The position numbers and the translations under genes are program-made. The notes below the pieces were generated by a model. It ran no database searches and was not told where the DNA came from. It was given only the letters and a program-made list of their open reading frames with translations. Positions 49,128 through 57,924 of a stretch of 64,000 nt of DNA are shown in pieces (the first letter of the stretch is position 1; the number at the start of each line of letters is the position of its first letter). The stretch comes from Hyphomicrobiales bacterium (GTDB taxonomy: Bacteria; Pseudomonadota; Alphaproteobacteria; Rhizobiales; Kaistiaceae), in contig JAFKKF010000009.1 in assembly GCA_017305635.1 (NCBI GenBank), positions 186,001 through 250,000 of the forward strand. Direction: 5' to 3'.

Positions 49128-50225
49128 TCAGGCAGAGTTATCGTCAAAAGCGGGCAGGGCAAGGCCGCGCGACGATATGGCGAGAACCTTGAACAGATTT
49201 CCCATCGCCTCCGCTCCGGCGAGGCGGGCGGCGGCGGCATCGACCGAGGCGGCGGTGGCGGCGTCCTTGCCGCGCTTCAATGCCTCGGCGCGCGGCGCGA
49301 GGCCGAGGCGCCCGAGGAACTCGCCTTGCGCGATCAGCGCCCGCGGGACCGCCCCGGCAGCGCGGACCGCCGTGGCGAGGGCGGTGAAATCGACATGGGC
49401 GGTGAGGTCGGCTTCGCCGGGTGCGGCGAGCGGATCGACGGGGCGATGGCGGGCGAGGGCCTGGAGCGTGTCGCCGGTGGCCGGACCGGCATAGCCGTAG
49501 TCGATGAAGAGCGCCGTGCCGCCGGTGCGGGCGAGGCGGGTGGCGACGGTGGCGGCGATGGCGGTGGCTGCCGGGGAGAGCTCGGCGATCGCCCCTTCGC
49601 CGACGCCGGCGGATGACGTCGCGGGAGCCGGGAGAGGCCGAGCGTCGGCGCTCTCCATCGGCCGGAGGCCGAAAGCGAGCGATCCGTCTTCGGCGAGGCC
49701 GATGAGGCGCTCGGCCCAGCCGGTGGCGGTGCGGACGAACTGGCGGATGGGGAGGGCGTCGAAGAACTCGTTGGCGACGAGGATCGCGGGCGCGTCGGGG
49801 ACCTCGTCCACCGAGGCGTGCCAGGCGACCCGGAAGCCGGCGAGCGTCTCCTGCTGGATCTCGCGGAGGCGCGGACTGGTCTCGACCAGGTGGATGCGCG
49901 CGGCTTCGATGAAGGCGGGCCTGAGGCGCGCGACGCGGAGGAGGTCCTTCATCAGCGTGCCGCGGCCGGGGCCGAGCTCGACGAGGGCGAGGCGGGCGGG
50001 GGCGCCCATCGCCTCCCAGGCCGCAACCACCCAGGCGCCGATCAACTCGCCGAACATCTGGCTTACTTCCGGCGCCGTGATGAAGTCGCCCGCGCGTCCG
50101 AAGGGCTCGCGGCGCATGTAATAGCCATGCCCGGGATCGGAGAGGCAGAGCGCCATGTAGTCCGCGACGCTCATCGGGCCGTCCTGGCGGATGAGCGCGG
50201 CGATCCTCCGGCCGAGGGGCGTCAC
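49128..50225 (-). CDS. MidA/NDUFAF7-family SAM-dependent methyltransferase
   Basis: 365 residues from GTG 50225, which overlaps the lgt stop. Family motifs: GPMSVADYMALCLSDPGHGYY, GRAGDFITAPEVSQMFGELIG, LVELGPGRGTLMKDLLR (SAM site) and LVANEFFDALPIRQF. In eukaryotes the homologue methylates an Arg in complex I subunit NDUFS2; the bacterial role is less certain. Genes lgt-midA-pgeF run together here as in many alphaproteobacteria. Confidence 0.93.
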   Translation of the reverse strand: MTPLGRRIAALIRQDGPMSVADYMALCLSDPGHGYYMRREPFGRAGDFITAPEVSQMFGELIGAWVVAAWEAMGAPARLALVELGPGRGTLMKDLLRVARLRPAFIEAARIHLVETSPRLREIQQETLAGFRVAWHASVDEVPDAPAILVANEFFDALPIRQFVRTATGWAERLIGLAEDGSLAFGLRPMESADARPLPAPATSSAGVGEGAIAELSPAATAIAATVATRLARTGGTALFIDYGYAGPATGDTLQALARHRPVDPLAAPGEADLTAHVDFTALATAVRAAGAVPRALIAQGEFLGRLGLAPRAEALKRGKDAATAASVDAAAARLAGAEAMGNLFKVLAISSRGLALPAFDDNSA

Positions 50226-51091
50226 CCGCTTGCCGCTTCCGCGGCGCGGGCGCGGCGGGCGCACCAAATCATCATGGCGAGGCCGGCGAGGATCATGGGA
50301 AGCGACAGGATCTGGCCCATGGTCAGGCCCCAGCCGTCGGTGTGCCAGGCCCAGCCGAGGGGGTTGCCGGGGGAGACGAACTGCTCGTCCGGCTGGCGCA
50401 CGAACTCGACCACGAAGCGGGCGATGCCGTAGCCGAAAGCGAAGGCGCCCGAGACGAAGCCGCGCGTGGCGAGCTTGTGGTAGCGGTGGGTGAGGATGCG
50501 GAGGAAGAGAAAGAGCGCGATGCCTTCGAGGCCGGCCTCGTAGAGCTGGCTCGGATGGCGTGGTTCCGGCCCGCCATTCGGGAAGACCATGGCCCAGGGC
50601 ACGTCGGTGGCGCGGCCGAAGAGCTCGCCATTGATGAAGTTGGCGAGGCGCCCGAAGAAGAGACCGAAGGTGACCGAGGGCGCGATGACGTCGACCAGCG
50701 ACCAGAAGGGGATCTTCCGCGAGCGCGAGAAGAGAAGCATGGCGAGCATGGTGCCGAGGAAGCCGCCATGGAAGGACATGCCGCCATGCCAGAGCTCGAG
50801 GATCTCCATCGGATTGGCGACGAAGCGTGGCAGGTCGTAGAAGAGCACGTAGCCGATGCGGCCGCCGAGGATGATGCCGAGCGCACACCAGACGACGAAG
50901 TCGTCGATGTCGGCGGGCTTCATCGGGGCGCCGGCGCGGCCCCAGAGAAGCGGATTGGCGACGAGGCGCTTGGCGTACCACCAGCCGCAGAAGATGCCGG
51001 CGATATAGGCGAGCGCGTACCAGCGTATGGCGATCGGGCCGACCTCGACGAGGACCGGGTCGATGGTCGGGAAGGGAATGACGAAGAACAT
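50222..51091 (-). CDS. lgt: Prolipoprotein diacylglyceryl transferase
   Basis: 289 residues, seven membrane helices. Signature regions are HGGMSFHGGFLGTMLAM and FFGRLANFINGELFGRATD, with the essential Arg/His/Asn residues, and RFVVEFVRQPD. It adds diacylglycerol to the lipobox Cys of lipoproteins such as the one at 46497-47021. The divergent ubiK gene starts 120 bases away. Confidence 0.96.
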   Translation of the reverse strand: MFFVIPFPTIDPVLVEVGPIAIRWYALAYIAGIFCGWWYAKRLVANPLLWGRAGAPMKPADIDDFVVWCALGIILGGRIGYVLFYDLPRFVANPMEILELWHGGMSFHGGFLGTMLAMLLFSRSRKIPFWSLVDVIAPSVTFGLFFGRLANFINGELFGRATDVPWAMVFPNGGPEPRHPSQLYEAGLEGIALFLFLRILTHRYHKLATRGFVSGAFAFGYGIARFVVEFVRQPDEQFVSPGNPLGWAWHTDGWGLTMGQILSLPMILAGLAMMIWCARRARAAEAASG

Positions 51092-51211
51092 GGTCCGCCC
51101 CGTCTAGCAGCGCCGCCGATTCACCACCAGCGGCCGGGTCGTCTTGCCGCGGTCGCGGCGGCTCACCATAGTATCCCCGACTCGCGCCGGTAGCGCGACG
51201 GAGGTTTCGCC

Positions 51212-51511
51212 ATGACCCAGACGTCCAACCGCCTTCTCGACGAGATGGCCCGCCTGATGACCGATGCCGCGGGGGTCGCGCAAGGGGTGAGGCGCGAGGC
51301 GGAGACGGCCTTCCGCAGCCAGATGGAGCGCTTCATCGCCGGCATGGACCTCGTCAAGCGCGAGGATTTCGAGGTGGTGCGCGAAATGGCCTCGAAGGCG
51401 CGGACCGAAAACGAGGCGCTGGCCGCGCGGGTGGCGGCGCTCGAGGCCCGACTCGCGGAGGCGCCCGTGAAGCCGAAGCGCAGCGTCAAGGGCGGCGCGG
51501 GCGAAGAATAG
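51212..51511 (+). CDS. ubiK: UbiK-family accessory factor (BMFP)
   Basis: 99 residues with ribosome site ggagg. Coiled-coil protein: amphipathic N-terminal helix NRLLDEMARLMTDAAGVAQG and C-terminal coiled coil NEALAARVAALEARLAE, ending in a Lys-rich tail. UbiK assists ubiquinone biosynthesis proteins at the membrane under aerobic conditions. Confidence 0.9.
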   Translation: MTQTSNRLLDEMARLMTDAAGVAQGVRREAETAFRSQMERFIAGMDLVKREDFEVVREMASKARTENEALAARVAALEARLAEAPVKPKRSVKGGAGEE

Positions 51512-51703
51512 TGGAATTAACTGTCTTCGCGACGCCGGCCTTGTGAAAAAGCACGGGCTGATCCCATAGAATTGTAGTTAGGCGCGCTTCAGCGGCCTAT
51601 ATACTGATTCACAACAGAGATTCGTCTTCGGCGCAGCGGTTTTCCGCCGTCGTCACCGGCGCGTTCCTGTGAGGGTCGACGCAATTCTTGGCGAAGGGCC
51701 ACG

Positions 51704-52204
51704 ATGAGCCTCATCGAAATCGAACAGGAACGCCTGTCCAATCCGGTCGACGTGATCGAGCATATTGCCGGGCTGAACGACTGGTCGTTCGAGCGCTCGG
51801 GCGAAGACGAGATCACGATTTCGGTCACCGGCGGCTGGACCGACTATCACGTCTCCTTCTCGTGGATGGAGGAGAACGAGGCGATCCATCTTGCCTGCGC
51901 CTTCGACCTGAAGGTGCCGGAGGCGAGGCGCATGGAGGTCATGCGGCTGCTGACCCGGATCAACGAGCAGATGTGGATCGGGCATTTCGACCTGTGGAGT
52001 TCCGAGGGCGCGATCATGTTCCGCCAGGCACTTCTCCTGTCGGGCGGCGCCGAGCCGAATGCCAGCCAGGTGGAGCGGCTGCTGGTCACCGCGATCGAGG
52101 CCTGCGAGCGCTACTTCCAGGCCTTCCAGTTCGTCGTCTGGGCGGGCAAGAACGCGAACGAGGCGCTGGAAGGCGTGATGTTCGAGACGCTCGGCGAGGC
52201 CTGA
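51704..52204 (+). CDS. YbjN domain-containing protein
   Basis: 166 residues. YbjN fold: ERLSNPVDVIEHIAGLNDW, FSWMEENEAIHLACAFDLK, INEQMWIGHFDLWSSEGAIM and AFQFVVWAGKNANEALEG. The family is structurally like type III secretion chaperones; precise function unknown. The 192 bases before it hold no clear promoter. It precedes proC, as in related genomes. Confidence 0.9.
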   Translation: MSLIEIEQERLSNPVDVIEHIAGLNDWSFERSGEDEITISVTGGWTDYHVSFSWMEENEAIHLACAFDLKVPEARRMEVMRLLTRINEQMWIGHFDLWSSEGAIMFRQALLLSGGAEPNASQVERLLVTAIEACERYFQAFQFVVWAGKNANEALEGVMFETLGEA

Positions 52205-52282
52205 CCGGCCTTCCGGCGCTTGGCAGGCGGGCCGGCCTCGGCTAGTGGTCCGATTCCGATATTTGCATTGGCCGGGGCCGCC

Positions 52283-53119
52283 ATGAGCACCAATCCCTTT
52301 TCCACCTTCACGCCGTCCTCCCCGCTGGTCCTCGTCGGCGCGGGCAAGATGGGCGGCGCGCTCCTTTCCGGCTGGCTCGACCGCGGCCTCGATCCCAAGG
52401 CCGTCGTGGTGGTCGATCCGTCGCCACCGGCGGACACCGCCGTGATCCTCGCGCGCGCCGGAATCGTCGCCCACGCGGCGCCGCCTTCCGGCGTCACCGC
52501 AGGGGTGATCGTGGTGGCGGTGAAGCCGCAGATCATCGCCGGCGTGCTGCCGGCCCTGCGGGCCATGATCGGGCCGGGGACGGTTTCGCTCTCCATCGCG
52601 GCCGGCGCCACCCTCGCCAATCTCGAGGCGGGGCTCGGGGCGGTGGCGATCGTCCGCTCCATACCCAACACGCCCGCCATGGTCGGCCGCGGCATCACCG
52701 GCGCGATCGCCAATGCGCGGGTCGACGATGCGGGCAAGGCGACGATCGAGGCGCTGCTGCGGGCGGCCGGCGACGTGGCCTGGGTGGACGAGGAGGGGCT
52801 GATCGACGCGGTCACCGCCGTCTCGGGCTCCGGGCCGGCCTATGTCTTCCTGCTTGCCGAAGTCCTCGCCGAGGCGGCGGAGGCGACCGGACTGCCGCCG
52901 GACCTGGCGGCGCGGCTGGCGCGGGCGACCGTCACCGGGGCAGGGGAACTCCTCCACCAGTCCGACCTGCCGCCGGCCCAGCTCCGCAAGAACGTCACCT
53001 CGCCGAACGGGACGACCGCGGCGGCGCTCGCCGTGCTCATGGGCGAGGGCGGCATGGCGCCGCTCATGGTCAGGGCGGTGGCGGCGGCGCGGAAGCGCTC
53101 CGAGGAACTTTCCGGCTAG
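52283..53119 (+). CDS. proC: Pyrroline-5-carboxylate reductase
   Basis: 278 residues. NAD(P) fold LVLVGAGKMGGALLSGWLDRG, then VAVKPQ, RSIPNTPAMVGRGITGA and the family signature VSGSGPAYVFLLAEVLAEA plus NVTSPNGTTAAALAVL. Last step of proline synthesis. Starts ATG 52283, 78 bases after ybjN. Confidence 0.96.
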   Translation: MSTNPFSTFTPSSPLVLVGAGKMGGALLSGWLDRGLDPKAVVVVDPSPPADTAVILARAGIVAHAAPPSGVTAGVIVVAVKPQIIAGVLPALRAMIGPGTVSLSIAAGATLANLEAGLGAVAIVRSIPNTPAMVGRGITGAIANARVDDAGKATIEALLRAAGDVAWVDEEGLIDAVTAVSGSGPAYVFLLAEVLAEAAEATGLPPDLAARLARATVTGAGELLHQSDLPPAQLRKNVTSPNGTTAAALAVLMGEGGMAPLMVRAVAAARKRSEELSG

Positions 53120-53182
53120 ATCGTTGCCGGCCTCGCGCTCGCCATTCTCCGCCGCTAGAGTGCGCGCAACAGGAGGTGCAAC

Positions 53183-53872
53183 ATGGCGAGAGAACCCCGC
53201 AGACAGCGCGGTACGCGGCCCCGCGGCCGGATCGCGCCGACGGGACCGGCGAAGGCGGTGCCGCCGAAGGAGCGCATCCTCGATGCATTCCTCGAACTCG
53301 CGGCCGAGCGTGACTTCGGCGCGATCGGTCTCATCGACATTGCCGAGCGCGCCGGCGTGACGCTCGCCAATCTCCGCGATTTCTATTCCGGCAAGGGTGC
53401 CATGCTCGCCGATTTCGCAAGGCGCATCGACCAGGCAGCGCTGGAGAAGGGCGCGGCAGAGGGCGACACCGCGCGCGACCGCCTCTTCGACATGATGATG
53501 CGCCGGTTCGATGCGCTGATTCCGCATCGCGCAGCGATCAAGCGCATCGCCGCGGCCGCCTGCCGCGATCCGATCCTGGCGCGCAAGCTCCATCGCCTCG
53601 GGCGCCGGTCGCAGGTCTGGATGCTGGAAGCGGCGGGTATCCACCGGACCGGCGTCGCCCAGGGCATAGCGGTGGAAGGGGCGCTGCTCGTCCATGCCGA
53701 TGCCATGCGCGCCTTCCTCGACGATGAACCGGACCTGTCGCGCACCATGGCGGCGGTCGACCGTGGCCTGACGCGCGGCGAGCGGGCGATGGCGTGGGTC
53801 GACCGCGGCTGCGCCTTCCTCGGCGGCGTCCGCTCGCGGGTGCGCTCGTGGCGGGGACGTGCGGCGGCATGA
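53183..53872 (+). CDS. TetR-family transcriptional regulator
   Basis: 229 residues with a very strong ribosome site (caggaggtg). A basic N-terminal tail (residues 1-25) precedes the helix-turn-helix GAIGLIDIAERAGVTLANLR, DFYSGKGAML. The ligand domain is rich in Arg and Met. The tRNA-binding CsaA-like gene starts in its stop codon, so both are co-transcribed. Target and ligand unknown. Confidence 0.85.
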   Translation: MAREPRRQRGTRPRGRIAPTGPAKAVPPKERILDAFLELAAERDFGAIGLIDIAERAGVTLANLRDFYSGKGAMLADFARRIDQAALEKGAAEGDTARDRLFDMMMRRFDALIPHRAAIKRIAAAACRDPILARKLHRLGRRSQVWMLEAAGIHRTGVAQGIAVEGALLVHADAMRAFLDDEPDLSRTMAAVDRGLTRGERAMAWVDRGCAFLGGVRSRVRSWRGRAAA

Positions 53873-54228
53873 GCGGAGCGAGTGAGCCGGCGTCGCGGAT
53901 CGCTTTCGACGATTTCCTCAAGGTCGACATCCGCGTCGGCACCATCATCGAGGCGAAGGTGTTTCCGGAAGCGCGCAAGCCCGCCTACCAGATCCGCATT
54001 GACTTCGGGCCGGCGATCGGCGTGAAGAAATCGTCGGCGCAGATCACCCGGCACTACAAGCTCGAGGACCTGGTCGGGCGGCAGGTGGCGGCGGTGGTCA
54101 ATTTCCCGCCGCGGCAGATCGGGCCGTTCATGTCCGAGGTCCTGACCCTCGGCTTTCCGGATGCGGCCGGCGAGGTGGTGCTGATCGGACCGAGCCTCGC
54201 CGTGCCGAATGGCGGGCGGCTGTTCTAG
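53869..54228 (+). CDS. csaA: CsaA-like tRNA-binding domain protein
   Basis: 119 residues, a single EMAP-II/Trbp111-like OB fold: FDDFLKVDIRVGTIIEAKVF, PAYQIRIDFG, KKSSAQIT, VVNFPPRQIGPFMSEVL. CsaA has been described as an export chaperone and tRNA-binding protein. ATGA overlap with the TetR gene. Full length for the family. Confidence 0.9.
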   Translation: MSGASEPASRIAFDDFLKVDIRVGTIIEAKVFPEARKPAYQIRIDFGPAIGVKKSSAQITRHYKLEDLVGRQVAAVVNFPPRQIGPFMSEVLTLGFPDAAGEVVLIGPSLAVPNGGRLF

Positions 54229-54263
54229 GGGGCCTGCGGACGCCGTCGGATCAATTGCCGACG

Positions 54264-54971
54264 CTAGTCCTTCGGAAGCAGCCATGAAAAGGCGCGTTGC
54301 AGGAAGGCTTCGCCGCCCGTCCTGACAATTTCGCCGTGCGCCACGACGACATGCTCGGGATGCTTTTCGATCAACGCCCGAATCTTGGGGCGCGCGCTGG
54401 CGCGGTGGCGGAAACTGATCCGGTAGTCGATCGGCGGATAGCCCTGCCCCTCGACCATTTTGGAAAGCCTTGCGACAGGCCGCATCCACCAGGGCCAGTG
54501 CCGTTTCAAGAAGGTCTCGGTGAAGGTCTGGGACAGATCGGCAATGATGGCGGTGCGGGATGCGCGGTGAAAGAAGATCACTTCGTCCATGAAGGGCGAA
54601 TTGGTGAAATAGAACTGGTCGATCTGCCCACTCCATTCCGCCGGCGGATCGTCCGCCAATGTCCCGAAAAAATGCAGGTCGGCGTGCCTGGCGACCGTCG
54701 CCGCCGTCGCCCATAGACGCGCGTCGGGAAATGCCGCCTGCCATTCGCCCAGAAACAGGTAGTGCAGCTTGTTGGGGCTGACGATATGCCGGACGGGTCC
54801 CAGTGCCCGAACCTCGTCCTCGAGCGCTGTCGTCCGTGCGACCGGCGACCACAGCCACAGGCCTCCATCGGCGAGGCGCACGATCACCATGCGGGTCGGA
54901 TAGTCGAAGCCCTTGAAGGAGACGATTCCGCCATCCGCAAACCAGAGGTCCGATCCGAGCGGCTCCAGCAT
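54264..54971 (-). CDS. DUF4336 family protein
   Basis: 235 residues from ATG 54971; a TTG/GTG start at 55028/55025 would add about 19 residues. It has the metallo-beta-lactamase-like look of DUF4336: LWFADGGIVSFKGFDYPTRMVIV, IVSPNKLHYLFLGEWQAAFP, AIIADLSQTF and VVAHGEIV. Biochemical role unknown. Codons look slightly less GC-rich than those of its neighbours. Confidence 0.82.
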   Translation of the reverse strand: MLEPLGSDLWFADGGIVSFKGFDYPTRMVIVRLADGGLWLWSPVARTTALEDEVRALGPVRHIVSPNKLHYLFLGEWQAAFPDARLWATAATVARHADLHFFGTLADDPPAEWSGQIDQFYFTNSPFMDEVIFFHRASRTAIIADLSQTFTETFLKRHWPWWMRPVARLSKMVEGQGYPPIDYRISFRHRASARPKIRALIEKHPEHVVVAHGEIVRTGGEAFLQRAFSWLLPKD

Positions 54972-55053
54972 GGTCGCATAGTCTAGTCGCACGGACGGAT
55001 GCTTTCCATCGTCCCGAACCGCCACCAATGCCGCTCGCCGCTAACGCCGCCGG

Positions 55054-56433
55054 CTAGGCCGGGATCGTCACCGTGCAGCGGAGGCCGCCGAGCGGGCTCC
55101 TGTCGAGGGTGATGTCGCCGCCATGGGAGCGGGCGATGTCGCGGGCGATGGAGAGGCCGAGGCCGGTGCCGCTCTCGTCGAGGTTGCGGGCTTCGTCGAG
55201 CCGGTAGAAGGGCTTGAAGATCGCGTCATATTCCGCGGGCGGGACGCCTGGCCCGTCATCGTCGACGGTGACGACGAGCTGGCCCTCGCCGTGGCTGCCG
55301 GCTATGGCGACGTTGTTGCCGTGGCGGCAGGCATTGCGGACGAGGTTGACGAGGCAGCGCTTGTAGGCCTGGGGGCGGACCTTGATCATCGGGTCGCCCG
55401 AGAAGGTCACCGTGGCGGTATGGCCGGCAATGGCTTCCTCGCGGCTGATCTCGCGGAGAAGCTCCTCGATGTCGGTGGTCGCCGATTCCTCGCCGGCATC
55501 GCCGCGCGCGAAGGCGAGATAGCCCTCGAGCATGCGGTTCATGTCGTCGACGTCCTTCTTCATCGCTTCGACGTCGGGCGATGGCTCGATGAGGGCGAGC
55601 TGCAGGCGGAAGCGGGTGAGGATCGTGCGAAGGTCGTGGCTGACGCCGGCGAGCATGGCGGTGCGCTGCTCGATCTGGCGCTCGACGCGCAATCGCATCT
55701 TGTGGAAGGCGACCGTGGCGCGGCGGATCTCGCGCGCGCCGCGCGGCCGGAAGTCGGCCACGGTGCGGCCCTTGCCGAAATCGTCGACGGCGGTGGTGAG
55801 CGTCAGGATGGGGCGGATCTGGTTGCGCAGGAACGTGATGGCGATGGCAAGCAGGACCAGGCTGGTGCCGACCATCCAAGATGTGAAGATCAGCGAGTTG
55901 GAGGCATAGGTGGCGCTGCGGCGCGCGAAGACGCGGAGCACGTCCGGGCCCAGCTGGATGCGGATCTCGACGAGGTTCGACTTGCCGACCGTGTCGATCC
56001 AGAAGGGCAGGTTGATCTTGCGGGTGATCTCGGCGCTGAGCGCCTGGTCGAGCTGGGAGAAGAAGGGGCGCGCGCTTGCCGGCGGCAGAGTCTCGCCGGG
56101 CATGATCGAGATGGTGAGGCCGAGGCGCTGGCGGGCGATGCGCGTCAGCTCGGTGAGGTCGGCATCCTGGGGATAGCTGTTCTTGATGTCGATGATGGCG
56201 GCGATGTCGGCGACGACGGCCGCCGAAAGGCGCGCGGTGACGGTGCGGAAATGCTCCTCCATGAAGACGAAGGCGATGAATGCCTGGAGAAGCACGACCG
56301 GCGTGATGATGATGATGAGCGAGCGGGCATAGAGGCCCTTCGGCATGATGTCGCCGAAGAGCCGCGTGATCCGCCGCCAGCCGGCGCGGACAACGGTGGG
56401 GGCCGGGACCGGCGTCTCGACCGTGGCGGCCAT
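55054..56433 (-). CDS. Sensor histidine kinase (EnvZ-like)
   Basis: 459 residues. Helices at about 38-58 and 182-203 flank a periplasmic sensor of about 120 residues; a HAMP segment follows (about 203-255). The dimerisation box is LAGVSHDLRTILTRFRLQ with His266, and the ATP site has NLVRNACRHG, DDDGPGVPP and GTGLGLSIARDIARSHGG. It phosphorylates the response regulator encoded 18 bases upstream. Signal unknown. Confidence 0.94.
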   Translation of the reverse strand: MAATVETPVPAPTVVRAGWRRITRLFGDIMPKGLYARSLIIIITPVVLLQAFIAFVFMEEHFRTVTARLSAAVVADIAAIIDIKNSYPQDADLTELTRIARQRLGLTISIMPGETLPPASARPFFSQLDQALSAEITRKINLPFWIDTVGKSNLVEIRIQLGPDVLRVFARRSATYASNSLIFTSWMVGTSLVLLAIAITFLRNQIRPILTLTTAVDDFGKGRTVADFRPRGAREIRRATVAFHKMRLRVERQIEQRTAMLAGVSHDLRTILTRFRLQLALIEPSPDVEAMKKDVDDMNRMLEGYLAFARGDAGEESATTDIEELLREISREEAIAGHTATVTFSGDPMIKVRPQAYKRCLVNLVRNACRHGNNVAIAGSHGEGQLVVTVDDDGPGVPPAEYDAIFKPFYRLDEARNLDESGTGLGLSIARDIARSHGGDITLDRSPLGGLRCTVTIPA

Positions 56434-56451
56434 GGCCCCGCGCGCTCCCCG

Positions 56452-57171
56452 TCAGACCGTCGCCAGGCGGTAGCCGATGCCGCGGACCGTCTGGAGATAG
56501 AGCGGATTGGCCGGGTCGGCTTCGATCTTGCGGCGAAGCCGGTTGATCTGGACGTCGACGGTGCGCTCGCCGGCCGGACCGTCGCCGGCGACGAGGGTGG
56601 CGCGCGGCACGGTCTCGCCGGGCGCGGCGGCGAAGATCGACATGATCTGGCGCTCGCGGTCGGTGAGGTGGATCACGTCGGTGCCGCGGCGCAGCTCCAT
56701 GCGCTCGGTATGGAAGGTGAAGGGGCCGAAGCGGACCTGCTCGATGAGCGGGCTCGCGGGCGCCTGGCCGCGCTTCAGGATGTTGTTGATGCGGAGCAGC
56801 AGCTCGCGCGGCTCGAAGGGCTTGGCAAGGTAGTCGTCCGCCCCGAATTCGAGGCCGGCGATGCGGCTCTCGGCCTCGGCGCGGGCGGTCAGCATCAGGA
56901 TCGGCACCGCCATGGTCTCGCGCAGGCTCCGCGTCAGCTCGAGACCGTTCTCGCCGGGCATCATCACGTCGATGATGAGCAGGTCGAAGGCAAGGCCGGC
57001 GAGGCGGCGGCGGGCATCTTCGGCATGGGCCGCGGCGGTGACGCGGAAGCCCTGCTCGCCGAGATAGCGCGACAGCAGCGTGCGGATGCGGCTGTCGTCG
57101 TCGATGACGAGGATGTGCGGCGCGTTGTCGTCGGTGATCGGCTTCACGGGACGGGATTCGGTCACGCTCAC
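56452..57171 (-). CDS. OmpR-family response regulator
   Basis: 239 residues. Receiver domain with acidic triad (Asp24-26), phosphorylated Asp68 in LLIIDVMMPGENGLEL, Lys117 in DDYLAKPFEPREL; C-terminal winged helix (HLTDRERQIMSIFAA, ERTVDVQINRLRRKIE, LQTVRGIGYRLA). Partner of the downstream kinase. It starts 4 bases after the marR stop, so marR, regulator and kinase form an operon. Confidence 0.95.
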   Translation of the reverse strand: MSVTESRPVKPITDDNAPHILVIDDDSRIRTLLSRYLGEQGFRVTAAAHAEDARRRLAGLAFDLLIIDVMMPGENGLELTRSLRETMAVPILMLTARAEAESRIAGLEFGADDYLAKPFEPRELLLRINNILKRGQAPASPLIEQVRFGPFTFHTERMELRRGTDVIHLTDRERQIMSIFAAAPGETVPRATLVAGDGPAGERTVDVQINRLRRKIEADPANPLYLQTVRGIGYRLATV

Positions 57172-57175
57172 GGCA

Positions 57176-57718
57176 TCACCGTCCGATCAGGCGGGCGACC
57201 TTCTCGCGCTCGCCCCTGTCGATGACCAGGCGCAGGAAGCGCTCGGCGGTGGCGCGCTCGGCCGGGCTCATGCCCTCGAGCGCGGCGCCGATGCGGTGCT
57301 CCTGCGGATGGAGGAGGCGGAGCGCGAGCTCGCGGCCGGCAGGCGTCGGATAGAGGAGGCGCTGGCGGCGGTCCTGCGCGCCGGTCAGCTGCTCGATGAA
57401 GCCGGTATCGATCAGCTGCTTCAGGACTCGGCCGAGGCTCTGCTTGGTGATCTTCAATATGTCGAGGAGGTCGGCGACGCGGATGCCGGGATGGCGGTTG
57501 ACGAAATGCACCACGCGGTGATGGGCGCGCCCGAAGCCGTAGCCGGCGAGCACCTCGTCGGGATCCGAGACGAAGTCGCGATAGGCGAAGAACAGGAGCT
57601 CGATGAAGGGGATCTCCGGATTTTCCTCGGCGGAGATGGGATGCGTGACGACACGCCCCGCGGCGGACTCGCGGCGAAGGGAAGGGATCTCGTCGTCTTT
57701 CAAATTTATGTCAGCCAT
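57176..57718 (-). CDS. MarR-family transcriptional regulator
   Basis: 180 residues. Winged helix core: YGFGRAHHRVVHFVNRHPGI, VADLLDILKITKQSLGRVL, IDTGFIEQLTGAQDRRQRLL, LYPTPAGREL. Divergent from ilvE and first of an operon with the two-component pair. A perfect inverted repeat overlaps its start codon and probably serves autoregulation. Confidence 0.92.
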   Translation of the reverse strand: MADINLKDDEIPSLRRESAAGRVVTHPISAEENPEIPFIELLFFAYRDFVSDPDEVLAGYGFGRAHHRVVHFVNRHPGIRVADLLDILKITKQSLGRVLKQLIDTGFIEQLTGAQDRRQRLLYPTPAGRELALRLLHPQEHRIGAALEGMSPAERATAERFLRLVIDRGEREKVARLIGR

Positions 57719-57727
57719 GTTGACATA
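57707..57727. promoter_or_regulatory. Candidate MarR operator, palindrome TATGTCA-N7-TGACATA
   Basis: Perfect 7-bp arms at 57707-57713 and 57721-57727. The marR start codon (57716-57718) lies in the spacer. A TTGACA element (57720-57725) inside the right arm could serve as -35 box for rightward transcription to ilvE, but no good -10 is seen 17 bases on. Regulator-site pairing is inferred from position. Confidence 0.55.
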
Positions 57728-57924
57728 TTTTGGGTCGTGTCGTACTCATACAAGGGTCGGGACGAAAGAAATCCATGCCCTGATCGGGGACGTTTTTTCG
57801 CCACCGCGCACCTTATCGGCGATTGCGCTGCGACGCAAAAGCCGCTGCGCTTTTGCCAGCGTTCGCGCAGCGTTATTCTTTCGCGAAAGGCCGCCCGGCG
57901 AGGCGGCTTCTGGAGGAAATCGTC

